This document shows positions 10,084 through 19,240 of a DNA stretch of 64,000 nucleotides, piece by piece. Under the pieces are notes generated by a model that saw only the letters and a list, made by a program, of their open reading frames with translations, searched no databases and was not told where the DNA came from. Positions within the stretch are counted from its first letter, which is position 1; each line of letters begins with the position of its first letter. The stretch comes from an uncultured Clostridia bacterium (lineage in GTDB: Bacteria; Bacillota; Clostridia; Christensenellales; Aristaeellaceae), in assembly GCA_934631985.1 (NCBI GenBank), contig CAKTYE010000004.1, positions 11,018 to 75,017 on the forward strand, read 5' to 3'. The position numbers and the translations under genes are program-made.

Positions 10084-10641
10084 TTTATCCTCAGTCAGCC
10101 TTACGGCTGACAGCTCCTTCTGCGGAAGGAGCCAAGGTTTTTCGCAGCCTGTTACTCGTCTTCCCATACACAGCCTGCCGCGCAACCTTCTTGCCTCCTT
10201 CCGCAGAAGGAGGGGGACCAGCCGTCCGCAGGACGGATGGTGGAGGATATGCCCTCACGCTGCTTCTTCCACGGCCCAAGGTTTATCCTCAGTCAGCCTT
10301 GCGGCTGACAGCTCCTTCTGCGGAAGGAGCCAAGGTTTTTCGCAGCCTGTTACTCATCTTCCCATACGCTACCTGACGCACGACCTTCTTGCCTCCTTCC
10401 GCAGAAGGAGGGGGACCAGCCGTCCGCAGGACGGATGGTGGAGGATATGCCCTCACGCTGCTTCTTCCACGGCCCAAGGTTTATCCTCAGTCAGCCTTGC
10501 GGCTGACAGCTCCTTCTGCGGAAGGAGCCAAGGTTTTTCGCAGCCTGTTACTCATCTTCCCATACGCTACCTGACGCACGACCTTCTTGCCTCCTTCCGC
10601 AGAAGGAGGACAGCCGCCCTCGTGGGCGGCAGAAGGATATT
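10084..10641. repeat. Three tandem 198-bp repeats of a MITE-like palindromic element
   Basis: Units start at 10084, 10282 and 10480, exactly 198 bases apart. Each opens with TTTATCCTCAGTCAGCC, has hairpins GCC..GGC and CTCCTTCTGCGGAAGGAG, a ~65-base unstructured middle, then CCTCCTTCCGCAGAAGGAGG, CCGTCCGCAGGACGG and the end GGTGGAGGATA. The ends (TATCCTC and GAGGATA) are mutually inverted. Units 1 and 2 are joined by a constant ~33-base spacer; unit 3 ends in a different hairpin (GCCGCCCTCGTGGGCGGC). The small open frames inside are by-products of the repeats. Confidence 0.85.
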
Positions 10642-10663
10642 CCCCCTTCACCCGCACCCTTTT

Positions 10664-11965
10664 TCACAGCCGCTGCAGCACGTCTCCGTGCATCTCGATC
10701 ATCTTTTCCACCACGTCCTGTACATACAGCCGATCCAGCCCCTCCAGCGCGGGGTCGATCTCAATGACCTCACGCAGGGCGCTGCGGTCGCCCGCTGCGG
10801 CGCGGGCCGCAAGGCGGTTCGTCTCATCGATGGTGTTCATGGTTTCCGCCAGCGCTTCGGGCATCTGCCGGGGCGCGGATACGTCCTTCCCGGCTGCCAG
10901 CGTCAGCGTCGCTTCTATCATAGCATGATTTTCAAGCTGTGGCAACACACCGCGATTGCGGCGGGTCACCGCAGGCATGCTCAGGTCATAGCCCTTGAGC
11001 AGCGCCAGCGCCAGCTGCATGGGGCGCTGGGCCGGCGCCTTGGACAGCAGCATCAGCTGGGCGATCATGCCCTCCCGGTCGTCCGCGCCGTGGTCTGCAA
11101 CGGTGTTCATGTGCAGAATGCGCTCCTTGCGCTGCTCCACGGTTTCGCCGAACTGCGGGTCCTCCTCGGGAATGTAGTCCGGTTGGGCAGGCAGGAATTC
11201 CGCATGATCGGTGACACGGCCCATGGGCAGTGCGCCGTACCAGTCCAGCCAGCGTCGGGCCAAACGGCCCAAGTCGTTATGCTCCGCTGCGTCCTGCGCA
11301 TCCGGCAGCAGATCTGCGCCGGTCTTAGCATCCGTCAGGCGAAGCAGAAAGGCAAAGCCGGGCAAACCCGCAATGTCCGCGTCCACGGTGTCGGGCTTAC
11401 GGTGCAGGACGTGGCACAGGCCCTCCAGACCGTTTGCACCGCGCAGCGGCGTGCGGCCCAGGCCGTAGCAGCGGAAGCCCTCGTTCTCAAACACGGCGCA
11501 GATACGGGCCATGGGCTGGGCCAGGTTGATGACCAGCGCGTCCGGGCATTCGTAGCTCATGTCGTCGCACAGGTTCAGCGCCTTTTCGCCGCAGCGCAGG
11601 GTGTGCATCAGTCCGCCGATGCCGCCGTTGACCCGCGCCTGATCCGACAGGCCGGGGTCGTCGTCCTTTTCGCCGCAGAGGGCTTCCCGATCCATGCGAA
11701 AGCGGCTTGCAGGCATGCAGTCATCCGCGAACACCACGCAGTCCGCGCCCGTCAGCACCTCCTGCACGTCCGAGGAGACCAGCGCTTCCCCGCCGATGCC
11801 GCGCTTGTGGTAGATCGCGTCCATGTATCCCTTCAAAACCCCCTGCATCGCGGGGTTGTTTTCAAGCACCGCCACGTCCGCCGCTTCGTTTCCCGCAAAC
11901 AGCAGATCCGTCAGCAACGTTGGCAGCAGCATTGGAATATCCTGACCCACCAGGGCAAATTTCAT
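10664..11965 (-). CDS. Divergent glycoside hydrolase family 4 protein
   Basis: 434 residues, start ATG 11965 behind GGGAGGA. It resembles GH4 alpha-galactosidase/glucosidase proteins, which use NAD+ and Mn2+: Rossmann-like start KFALVGQD, VINLAQPMA in place of the usual N-Y-x-N-P-M-A, and GLCHVLHR matching the metal-ligand Cys block GLCHS (~183). Key positions differ: the glycine-rich NAD loop is poor, the second Asn of NxxNP is Gln, and the segment that normally reads G-x-N-H (second metal ligand) is AGLPGFAF. It may be inactive or have a new substrate. Stands alone between repeat-rich gaps. Confidence 0.7.
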   Translation of the reverse strand: MKFALVGQDIPMLLPTLLTDLLFAGNEAADVAVLENNPAMQGVLKGYMDAIYHKRGIGGEALVSSDVQEVLTGADCVVFADDCMPASRFRMDREALCGEKDDDPGLSDQARVNGGIGGLMHTLRCGEKALNLCDDMSYECPDALVINLAQPMARICAVFENEGFRCYGLGRTPLRGANGLEGLCHVLHRKPDTVDADIAGLPGFAFLLRLTDAKTGADLLPDAQDAAEHNDLGRLARRWLDWYGALPMGRVTDHAEFLPAQPDYIPEEDPQFGETVEQRKERILHMNTVADHGADDREGMIAQLMLLSKAPAQRPMQLALALLKGYDLSMPAVTRRNRGVLPQLENHAMIEATLTLAAGKDVSAPRQMPEALAETMNTIDETNRLAARAAAGDRSALREVIEIDPALEGLDRLYVQDVVEKMIEMHGDVLQRL

Positions 11966-12000
11966 AGTTGTCCTCCCATTTGGCATAGGAAGGGAAACGA

Positions 12001-12053
12001 CGGGAAGGCGGCCTTTCTGAGAAAGGCCCCTCCCCGCATCCCTCCCGGAAAGC
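12001..12053 (+). repeat. Dispersed palindromic element, family B (variant copy 2)
   Basis: GCCTTTCTGAGAAAGGC hairpin flanked by GGGAAGG and CCTCCCC, followed by the tail CATCCCTCCCGGAAAG that matches the tail of the other copies. A related hairpin with arms AAGGGAGG and CCTCCCT lies at about 12143-12180. Together they fill most of the 232-base gap between ileS and the GH4 gene. Confidence 0.6.
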
Positions 12054-12197
12054 GGTATAAATGATGCTTACAGTTGGGATCGTTTGCTGCTTGTGTGATA
12101 CTGCGGCAGAAGGTCGGCAGCGCAATGCCTCACAAGGAAGCGCAAGGGAGGTGCTTCCCCGCAGAGAAGCCGCCTCCCTCGCAGAATCCATCAGCTG

Positions 12198-15100
12198 TTA
12201 GTTTTTCCGAATGGCGATGGTCGCCTTTTCGCCGTTGATGTCCCATTCCTTGCTGACCCAGCCGTCCTCGGCCTCCGCGCGGGTCATGGACAAGGCCAGC
12301 ACGCCCTTCATGATCATGTCGCGGCCCTGCTCGATGGCAGCAGCCAGCTTATCGCCGCACACATAGCGCATGTCGATGCGGTCCGTCACGTCAAAGTCGG
12401 CTTCCTTGCGCATGGTCTGAATCTTGCTGACCACCTCGCGGGCATAGCCCTCGGTAATGAGCGCTTCGGTCAGGTTGGTGTCCAGCACCACGGTCACGCC
12501 CTTGTCCTGCTGCGCCATGAAGCCGGGCTTCTGGGTCGGCTCAGTCAGCACGTCGGTGGCCTCCAGCACCACCTGGGTGCCGTCCACGTCAAAGCTCACG
12601 GTCTGGCCCGCGTTGAAGGCATCCACGACCTCGTTGCCGTCCATGGTTTGCAGGTGCTGACCGATCTTGCCCAACAGCTTGCCGTACTTCGGGCCGAGGG
12701 TGCGCATCTGCGGCTTCAGCTTGTAAGAGGTGAAGGCGCGGGCGTCCTCGGTGAAGATGACCTGCTTCACATTCAGCTCATCCTTGCACAGGTCGCTGTA
12801 ATCGCTTTCGAAGGCCGCACCCTTCACATACAGGGCGGCGGCAGGCTGACGCACCTTCATGTTGGCGGCGTTGCGGCAGGCGCGGCCCAGCTGCACCACC
12901 TCCAGCAGCGCTTCCATCTGCTCCTCCATGTGCTTATCCACATACTGCTCCTCGCAGGTGGGGAAGTCGCACAAATGGACGCTTTCGGGTGCGCCGGGGA
13001 CGTTGTTGACCACCAGGTTCTGATAAATTTCCTCCGCCATAAAGGGGACGAAGGGCGCAATGACCTTGCTCAGGGTCACCAGCACATGATACAGCGTCGC
13101 GAAGGCTGCTTCCTTGTCGCCTGCCATGCCCTTGCCCCAGAAGCGCTCGCGTCCGCGGCGGACATACCAGTTGGACAGCTCGTCCACAAAGTCCTGAATT
13201 GCGCCCGCAGGCTCGGGGATGCGATAGGCCGTCAGGTCTGCGTCCACCTTCGCCACCAGGCTGTTCAGCTTGGACAGGATCCACTTGTCCATCAGGCTGA
13301 GCTGCACCTTGTCCAGCGGATGCTTCGCGGGATCGAAGCCGTCGATCTGCGCATACATGGCGAAGAAGGCGTACACGTTTTGCAGTGTGCCCAGGAATTT
13401 CCGCTGTCCCTCCTGCACGGCAGCCTCAGAGAAGCGCTTGGGCAGCCAGGGTGCGGTGGTGGTGTAGAAATACCAGCGCAGCGCGTCCGCGCCGAACTTG
13501 TCCAGCATCACAAAGGGATCCACCACGTTGCCCAGGTGCTTGGACATCTTGTGGCCCTCCGCATCCTGCACATGGCCCATGACGATGCAGTTCTGGAAGG
13601 GTGCGCGGTCAAACAACACGGTGGAGATGGCCTCCAGGGTGTAGAACCAGCCGCGGGTCTGGTCAATGGCCTCAGAAATGAAGTTTGCGGGATAGTTCTT
13701 CTCGAAAATTTCCTTGTTTTCAAAGGGATAATGCCACTGGGCGAAGGGCATGGAGCCGGAATCGTACCAGCAGTCGATCACGTCGTGGACGCGGTGCATC
13801 TCGCCGCCGCACTTTTCGCAGCGCAGGGCCACCTCGTCAATGTAGGGGCGGTGCAGCTCGATGTCGGGGCCGGGATCCTTCACCGCCATCTTGCGCAGCT
13901 CCTCAATGGAACCCACCACATGCACATGACCGCAGTCGCAGGTCCACACGGGCAGGGGCGTACCCCAATAGCGCTCGCGGCTCAGGCCCCAGTCAATGAC
14001 GTTTTCAAGGAAGTTGCCCATGCGGCCCTCCTTGATATGCTCGGGCATCCAGTTGACGGTGCGATTATTGCGTACCAGGTTATCCCGCACGGCGGTCATC
14101 TTGATGTACCAGGTGGGGCGGGGATAATACAGCAGGGGCGTATCGCAGCGCCAACAGAAGGGATAATCATGGGCGAAGGGAATGGCAGCGAACAGCAGCC
14201 CGCGCTCCTTCAGATCGTCCAGCACCAGCGGATCGGCCTTCTTGACAAACACGCCGGGCCACTTGGTCTCCTTGGTCAGGCAGCCCTGGGTGTCCACCAG
14301 GTTGACGAACGCAATGCCGTTCTGCTTGCAGACGCGGTTATCGTCCTCGCCGTAGGCCGGGGCAATGTGGACGATGCCGGTGCCGTCCTCCATGGTAACG
14401 TAGTTATCTGCCACCACGACCCATGCCTTGCCGCCCTCCGGCTCCACAAAATGATACAGCGGCTCATATTCCATACCGACCAGGCTCTGGCCCACCATCT
14501 CCTCATGGATGGTGACCTCCTTGCCCTCGAACACCTTCTCCAGCAGGGCCTTCGCCATGATGTAGTCCTCGCCCTCGCAGGTGAAGCGCACATAGGTCGC
14601 GCCGGGATTCACGCACAGGGCCAGGTTGCTGGGCAGCGTCCAGGGCGTGGTCGTCCATGCCAGGAAGGAGGTGTTCTCCATGCCCTTCACGTGGAAGCGG
14701 GCAATGGCGGAAACCTCCTTGACATTCTTATAGCCCTGCGCCACCTCGTGGCTGGACAGCGCAGTGCCGCAGCGGGGGCAGTAGGGCGCGATCTTGTGGC
14801 CCAGATACAGCATGCCCTTTTCCCAGATCTGCTTCAGGCTCCACCATTCGCTCTCGATGTAGTCGTTGTGGTAGGTCACATAGGGATGCTCCATGTCCAC
14901 CCAGTAGCCCACCTGATCGCTCATCTTTTCCCATTCGTGCAGATACTTCCACACGCTTTTTTTGCACTCGCCGATGAAGGGCTCGATGCCGTACTGCTCG
15001 ATCTGCGGCTTGCCGTCCAGACCCAACAGCTTTTCGACTTCCAGCTCCACAGGCAGGCCGTGGGTGTCCCAGCCGGCCTTACGGGTGACGCTTTTGCCCT

Positions 15101-15326
15101 TCATGCTCCAGAAGCGGGGGAACAGATCCTTAATGACGCGGGTCTCGATGTGACCGATGTGCGGCTTGCCGTTCGCCGTGGGCGGGCCGTCGAAGAAGGT
15201 GAAATGCTCCTTGCTGTCGCTGTGCTGGGCAAAGGACTTGCGCACAATGTCCTTCTCCTTCCACAGCTTCGTCACTTCCTGCTCCCGGGCCACGAAGTTC
15301 AGGTCCGTTGAAACCTTGTTGTACAT
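12198..15326 (-). CDS. ileS: Isoleucyl-tRNA synthetase
   Basis: 1042 residues, full length for the IleRS-2 type. HIGH motif region PPTANGKPHIGHI near residue 50, editing (CP1) domain with TTTPWTLPSN, KMSKS loop HKMSKHLGN in the middle, anticodon-binding domain C-terminal, then a C-terminal extension instead of the IleRS-1 zinc domain. IleRS-2 enzymes are typically mupirocin-tolerant; that is family knowledge, not shown here. ATG follows a good AAGGAGG. Expression is controlled by the T-box leader directly upstream. Confidence 0.98.
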   Translation of the reverse strand: MYNKVSTDLNFVAREQEVTKLWKEKDIVRKSFAQHSDSKEHFTFFDGPPTANGKPHIGHIETRVIKDLFPRFWSMKGKSVTRKAGWDTHGLPVELEVEKLLGLDGKPQIEQYGIEPFIGECKKSVWKYLHEWEKMSDQVGYWVDMEHPYVTYHNDYIESEWWSLKQIWEKGMLYLGHKIAPYCPRCGTALSSHEVAQGYKNVKEVSAIARFHVKGMENTSFLAWTTTPWTLPSNLALCVNPGATYVRFTCEGEDYIMAKALLEKVFEGKEVTIHEEMVGQSLVGMEYEPLYHFVEPEGGKAWVVVADNYVTMEDGTGIVHIAPAYGEDDNRVCKQNGIAFVNLVDTQGCLTKETKWPGVFVKKADPLVLDDLKERGLLFAAIPFAHDYPFCWRCDTPLLYYPRPTWYIKMTAVRDNLVRNNRTVNWMPEHIKEGRMGNFLENVIDWGLSRERYWGTPLPVWTCDCGHVHVVGSIEELRKMAVKDPGPDIELHRPYIDEVALRCEKCGGEMHRVHDVIDCWYDSGSMPFAQWHYPFENKEIFEKNYPANFISEAIDQTRGWFYTLEAISTVLFDRAPFQNCIVMGHVQDAEGHKMSKHLGNVVDPFVMLDKFGADALRWYFYTTTAPWLPKRFSEAAVQEGQRKFLGTLQNVYAFFAMYAQIDGFDPAKHPLDKVQLSLMDKWILSKLNSLVAKVDADLTAYRIPEPAGAIQDFVDELSNWYVRRGRERFWGKGMAGDKEAAFATLYHVLVTLSKVIAPFVPFMAEEIYQNLVVNNVPGAPESVHLCDFPTCEEQYVDKHMEEQMEALLEVVQLGRACRNAANMKVRQPAAALYVKGAAFESDYSDLCKDELNVKQVIFTEDARAFTSYKLKPQMRTLGPKYGKLLGKIGQHLQTMDGNEVVDAFNAGQTVSFDVDGTQVVLEATDVLTEPTQKPGFMAQQDKGVTVVLDTNLTEALITEGYAREVVSKIQTMRKEADFDVTDRIDMRYVCGDKLAAAIEQGRDMIMKGVLALSMTRAEAEDGWVSKEWDINGEKATIAIRKN

Positions 15327-15383
15327 GGGGGAACCTCCTTATGTCAATGGTTGCAGTCAGCCTGCTCCGGGACGTTTTCCCAT

Positions 15384-15646
15384 AAAAAAACGCCCCAGGA
15401 CTTTCCTGGGACGGATGCTGTTGATCCGCGGTACCACCCAAGGTTGACGGCTGACCCACCGGGGTCCATGCCGCCCACTCTCGCGCCCTGTATCGGGAGC
15501 GCCCGGGCCTCTCTACGTCCTGCATGGTGTCGAAAGGCCTCGCTCCGGGGTGATCCGCCCTGCGCACCGCTTCACCGGGCTTCCATCATGCCCCGGCTCG
15601 CTTTCAAGCTACGCGCCGCCGTCCCCTTCATCGCGAACGTTAACAA
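15384..15646 (-). promoter_or_regulatory. T-box riboswitch of ileS
   Basis: On the minus strand the leader carries the T-box sequence TGGGTGGTACCGCGG (15440 down to 15426), which pairs with the free ACCA end of uncharged tRNA, then a terminator hairpin CGTCCCAGGAAAGTCCTGGGGCG with seven T (15412-15384). Upstream lies a long GC-rich stem I region. ATC followed by A at 15554-15551 is the best candidate specifier and fits isoleucine. Uncharged tRNA-Ile should favour antitermination and ileS expression. Confidence 0.92.
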
Positions 15647-15652
15647 GGTTCA

Positions 15653-15680
15653 ATTATAATGATTTTTTTCAAAATGTAAA
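15653..15680 (-). promoter_or_regulatory. Housekeeping promoter of the T-box-ileS unit
   Basis: Minus strand -35 TTTACA (15680-15675), 16-base spacer, -10 TATAAT (15658-15653). Transcription would begin near 15646, at the start of the T-box leader. Confidence 0.85.
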
Positions 15681-15739
15681 GGTGGCAGCCGCCAAAAAGT
15701 GTGATTTTTCCATTTCTCCGCTGCCGAAAGGGCTGCAGG

Positions 15740-16960
15740 TCACTCCCCTGCCCGCAGGCGCTTGCCCCCGGCGATGGAAAGCGCCGCAAAGCCCACGCCC
15801 GCCAGCGAAACGATCATCCACAGGCTGTACACGCCGGGCCACCCCGCCACATCGCTCAGCGCGCCCGTTGCCACGCCCGCCAGCGCCGAGCCCAGATAAA
15901 TGCTGCTGTCCGTCAGCCCGGCGACAAGCCCCACGCGCCTCGCTTTTTCGTATTCCATGGGGGTCAGCGTGTCGACCATCGGCGCAACGCCATAGTTTGC
16001 CGCGCAGCACAGGCCCATCAGCAGCACACAGGCAATCGCATTGTTTTGCAAAAGCAGCAGCCCCGCCATCACAGCGCTTACGCCCAGAAACAGGCATACC
16101 GCGCTGCGCGTATTCCCGTGCAGCATGCGATAGCAGCGCCGCACCAGCACCAGGCCTGCCAGGTTCAGCACCGGGATCACCAGTGAAACCAGCGTGGGAT
16201 CGATGGTCTGTCCCTGCAAGCTGTCCGTGAGGATGGTCGGCGCCCAGGTCGCCACGCCATCCCGGACGAAGCCGTTGCACACGCAGCAAAGCAGCAGCGC
16301 AATCAGTCCCATACCGCACAGCAGCTGGCGCAGGGGCATGGCCTCGGCCTGCTGTGCAGGCTGCGCCGTCTGCTCGTTCTGCATATCTGCCGAGTGATCC
16401 CGCAAAAGCAGCCAGCTCAGGATGCCCATCAGCGTCATCACGCAGGCAGGCACCAGATACGAATAGCGCCAATTCAGCCGGGAGGCCAGCATACCGGACA
16501 AAGCCCACGCCGCCAAATGCCCCAGGATCACCGCCACAGACAGGGTAAAGGAGGCCCTTTCCCGCTTTCTGCCGCTGCACCAGGTCGCCGTCAGCTTCAC
16601 AATGGGCGTCCACAGCATGGACTGCGCCGCGCCGTTCAGCGCCCAAATGACCACCATCCACGCATAGCTGTGGGCCAGCCCGAACGCCGCATTGCACACC
16701 GCCGAAAGGATCAATCCCAGCCCAATGCTGCGCCGTGCGCTGACCTTATCCACCAGCGTACCGTTCACGATCTGTCCAACGGCATAGACCAGCGCCGTCA
16801 CCGTCTGGAAAACACCCGCCTGTGTTTCCGACAGCTGCAAAGCCGCCTGCACCCTCGGCAGCGACGCAGAAAGATTCATTCGTCCCAGATAAGCCACCGT
16901 GTAGGATAAAGCGCAAAGCAACAGCGTTCGCCGCTGTCCAGGTGTAAATCGTTCCTTCAT
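15740..16960 (-). CDS. MFS transporter, organophosphate antiporter-like
   Basis: 406 residues with 12 predicted membrane helices and a hydrophilic mid-loop at ~190-210 (HSADMQNEQTAQPAQQAEA). N-half motifs YLGRMNLS, GQIVNGTLVDKVSARR (motif A-like) and a WTPIVKL segment fit the OPA/UhpC-GlpT side of the major facilitator superfamily. The substrate is not deducible; sugar phosphates or organic anions are family options. It has its own promoter and lies in tandem upstream of the ileS promoter. The preceding GGAG is 11 bases from the ATG. Confidence 0.85.
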   Translation of the reverse strand: MKERFTPGQRRTLLLCALSYTVAYLGRMNLSASLPRVQAALQLSETQAGVFQTVTALVYAVGQIVNGTLVDKVSARRSIGLGLILSAVCNAAFGLAHSYAWMVVIWALNGAAQSMLWTPIVKLTATWCSGRKRERASFTLSVAVILGHLAAWALSGMLASRLNWRYSYLVPACVMTLMGILSWLLLRDHSADMQNEQTAQPAQQAEAMPLRQLLCGMGLIALLLCCVCNGFVRDGVATWAPTILTDSLQGQTIDPTLVSLVIPVLNLAGLVLVRRCYRMLHGNTRSAVCLFLGVSAVMAGLLLLQNNAIACVLLMGLCCAANYGVAPMVDTLTPMEYEKARRVGLVAGLTDSSIYLGSALAGVATGALSDVAGWPGVYSLWMIVSLAGVGFAALSIAGGKRLRAGE

Positions 16961-17015
16961 GCTTCAGCACTCCACATCCGCTTTTGTATGCAACCGCCTT
17001 GCCGCACGGTTATCC

Positions 17016-17043
17016 ATTATACGGGTTTACGCACTTTTTACAA
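17016..17043 (-). promoter_or_regulatory. Promoter of the MFS gene
   Basis: Minus strand TTGTAA (17043-17038), 16 bases, TATAAT (17021-17016). Transcription start near 17009, leaving a ~49-base leader with the small hairpin AACCG..CGGTT. Confidence 0.75.
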
Positions 17044-17068
17044 GCCGCCGGGCGCGAAAAAACGCAAT

Positions 17069-17106
17069 TAAAAAAAGGAGAGCCGACCATTCCAAGCCGT
17101 CTCTCC
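17069..17106 (-). terminator. Terminator of rny
   Basis: Minus strand GGAGAGACGG...GTCGGCTCTCC with one mismatch and wobble pairs, followed by seven T. It starts 20 bases after the rny stop. Confidence 0.85.
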
Positions 17107-17125
17107 TTCTTTATTTGTGCTTGCC

Positions 17126-18688
17126 TTACTTGGCAAACTCCGTGCTGCGCGTCTCGCGGATCACGTTGACGCGAATCTGTCCGGGATACTCCATTTCCTT
17201 TTCGATGCGCTTGGCGATCTCCTTGGCGAGGATCTTCGTACCCTCGTCGGTTACATCGTCGGGCTTGACCATGATGCGCACCTCGCGGCCGGACTGGATG
17301 GCGTAGCACTTCTCCACACCATCAAAGCTGTTGGCGATTTCCTCCAGCTTTTCCAGACGCTTGATGTAGTTTTCCAGGCTCTCGCGGCGTGCGCCGGGAC
17401 GGGCTGCGGAAATAGCGTCCGCGGCCTGCACCAGCACGGCTTCCACCGTCTGGGGCTCCACATCGTTGTGGTGGGCCAGAATGGCGTGAATAACGTCGGG
17501 GCTTTCATGATACTTGCGGGCCAGCTCGCCGCCCAGGGTCACATGGGTCCCCTCGGCTTCGTGATCCACAGCCTTGCCGATGTCATGCAGCAAACCTGCG
17601 CGCTTTGCCAGCGCCACATCCGCGCCCAGCTCCGCCGCCATCAGGCCTGCCAGATGGCTGACCTCGATGGAGTGCTTCAGCACGTTCTGACCATAGCTGG
17701 TACGGAACTTCAGGCGGCCCAGCAGCTTCACCAGCTCGTGGTGGATGCCATGCTGATTCGTCTCGAACACGGCCTGCTCGCCAGCTTCGCGGATCTGGTT
17801 ATCCACTTCCTTGCGGGCCTTCTCCACCATTTCCTCAATGCGGGCAGGGTGGATACGACCATCCATGATGAGCTTTTCCACGGCGATGCGGGCGATCTCG
17901 CGGCGCACCGGGTCAAATGCGGAAACAATGACCGCCTCGGGCGTATCGTCAATAATCAGGTCAACGCCGGTCGCCGTTTCCAGAGCGCGGATGTTCCGGC
18001 CCTCACGGCCGATGATGCGGCCCTTCATGTCATCGTTGGGCAGCGCGATGACGGACACCGTGGACTCCGCCACATGATCCGCCGCGCACTTCTGGATCGC
18101 CAGGGCGATAATGTTGCGGGCCTTCTTTTCGCCCTCCTCCTTGGCGCGGGTCTCAATGTCGCGCACCATGGCGGCGGCGTCGTGGAAGGCTTCCTTCTGG
18201 ATGCGCTCCACCAGCTGCTGCTTGGCCTCATCCTGGGTCATGCCCGCAATGCGTTCCAGCTCTGCAAATTGACGGGAGTGGTATTCCTCCGCTTCCTCCT
18301 GCATCTTCTGGATCTCCGCCTGCTTTTTGTTCAGGCTTTCCTCACGGGCTTCCATGTTGTCGGCCTTTTTGTCCAGCGTTTCCTCGCGCTGATTGACCCG
18401 GCGCTCGGCGCGCTGCACTTCATTGCGGCGGTCGCGGATCTCACGGTCATTCTCGGCCTTCACGCGGTCGTTTTCGGCCTTGGCCTTCAGAATTTCTTCC
18501 TTGGCTTCCAGGACCTTTTCCTTTTTGTACTCATCTGCCTTGCGGGTCGCGTCCTCAAGCAGCTGCTTGGCATAGGCTTCCGTGCGGCCGATCTTCTGCT
18601 CGGCAACGTTGCGCCGATAGATGAAGCCAGCCGCGCCGCCGCCTGCCAAAGCCACAAGGATCAACAGGATCCATACAATGATAGGCAC
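17126..18688 (-). CDS. rny: Ribonuclease Y
   Basis: Start set at GTG 18688, which has AAGGAGGAAGAAAACAAG in front and gives 520 residues, the standard RNase Y length; a frame extending 35 codons further has no ribosome site and would bury the N-terminal anchor. Order: one membrane helix (~3-20), long charged coiled coil (~25-200), KH domain with [17 protein letters not shown] domain with [14 protein letters not shown], and the RnaseY C-terminal region. It is the membrane-anchored 5'-end-sensitive endonuclease starting mRNA decay in Firmicutes. A terminator hairpin sits ~70 bases upstream of the start, so expression may depend on read-through of the leader. Confidence 0.97.
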   Translation of the reverse strand: MPIIVWILLILVALAGGGAAGFIYRRNVAEQKIGRTEAYAKQLLEDATRKADEYKKEKVLEAKEEILKAKAENDRVKAENDREIRDRRNEVQRAERRVNQREETLDKKADNMEAREESLNKKQAEIQKMQEEAEEYHSRQFAELERIAGMTQDEAKQQLVERIQKEAFHDAAAMVRDIETRAKEEGEKKARNIIALAIQKCAADHVAESTVSVIALPNDDMKGRIIGREGRNIRALETATGVDLIIDDTPEAVIVSAFDPVRREIARIAVEKLIMDGRIHPARIEEMVEKARKEVDNQIREAGEQAVFETNQHGIHHELVKLLGRLKFRTSYGQNVLKHSIEVSHLAGLMAAELGADVALAKRAGLLHDIGKAVDHEAEGTHVTLGGELARKYHESPDVIHAILAHHNDVEPQTVEAVLVQAADAISAARPGARRESLENYIKRLEKLEEIANSFDGVEKCYAIQSGREVRIMVKPDDVTDEGTKILAKEIAKRIEKEMEYPGQIRVNVIRETRSTEFAK

Positions 18689-18754
18689 CTTGTTTTCTTC
18701 CTCCTTTTCCTTAAAATTTTTCCAAGCCGATTCCATTTTCATGCTTTGAACGAC

Positions 18755-18790
18755 AAAAAGCCGTCCAGAACGATGATCGTTCCGCACGGC
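18755..18790 (-). terminator. Intrinsic terminator between the upstream leader RNA and rny
   Basis: Minus strand GCCGTGCGGAACG ATCAT CGTTCTGGACGGC followed by TTTTT. It could end a stand-alone small RNA or act as an attenuator for rny. Confidence 0.8.
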
Positions 18791-19072
18791 CAAAGGCTGA
18801 CATCCCTAGCCCTCCAAGGCCCAACAACCGCCCCGCTTCACAAAAACCATGCGCGCGGGCGAATCGCCCGCGTCTGTCCGTGGGAAAGGCCGGCGCTTCG
18901 GCCCGCCCTGCCCACAAATTCCCATGCAGCAAACAGCACGCAAAGAAGAACGCGACCAGCGCGTGTCTTTTCGAAAACTGCCCGCCCTCCGGCGGCGCAG
19001 GAATGGTACATCCTCGGATCGTGTATGGATAACAGCTTCGGGATGCGCAGGGCATCCCTCTTCAGCCGAACG
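18755..19072 (-). ncRNA. Candidate structured RNA or attenuated leader upstream of rny
   Basis: A consensus promoter at 19079-19107 and the terminator at 18760-18790 bracket ~318 bases without a convincing gene. Inside, hairpins follow one another: GGGATGC/GCATCCC, CTGCGCCGCC/GGCGGGCAG, GCGGGCGA/TTCGCCCGC. GGCTGA near the 5' end (19067-19062) can pair with TCAGCC (18800-18795) just before the terminator, closing the whole molecule. I found no RNase P, tmRNA or SRP signature. A 114-residue open frame crosses it but runs past the terminator and has no well-spaced ribosome site. Confidence 0.5.
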
Positions 19073-19078
19073 TCTACT

Positions 19079-19107
19079 ATTGTAAAGTCTCTTGCATCAT
19101 TTGTCAA
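19079..19107 (-). promoter_or_regulatory. Strong sigma-70-type promoter of the rny leader
   Basis: Minus strand TTGACA (19107-19102), 17 bases, TACAAT (19084-19079). The -35 is a perfect consensus. Predicted start near 19072. Confidence 0.85.
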
Positions 19108-19240
19108 GCGATTGACACAATCGGGAACAAATTTGCCCAAATCAGGAAGGAACAGTGCGGCAGCGAGGTGCGTCCCCTCCGCAGATGAAAAGGCCCGGGA
19201 GTCTGCGCCCCCGGGTCTGATGCTCATGCTTTGCTTTTTC

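Noticed and set aside
10091..10477. Two similar 62-codon genes
   Set aside because: They are frames inside the tandem palindromic units and repeat only because the units do.
10084..10641. CRISPR array
   Set aside because: Units of 198 bases are nearly identical over their whole length, with no short repeat and unique spacer pattern and no cas genes.
12648..15311. Very long open frame (887 codons) antisense to ileS
   Set aside because: It mirrors ileS codon by codon and has His/Gln/Leu-rich sequence typical of the reverse complement of GC-rich coding DNA. Similar shadows oppose the SNF2, rny, recJ and STAND genes.
18711..19055. 114-codon gene in the rny leader
   Set aside because: It reads through the terminator and past the rny ribosome site, and its ATG lies about three bases from the only purine stretch. 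Kept as an alternative in the leader entry.
18755..19072. RNase P RNA, tmRNA or SRP RNA
   Set aside because: Their signature sequences (for example GAGGAAAGTCC for RNase P, the SRP tetraloop domain, a tRNA-like end for tmRNA) were not found.
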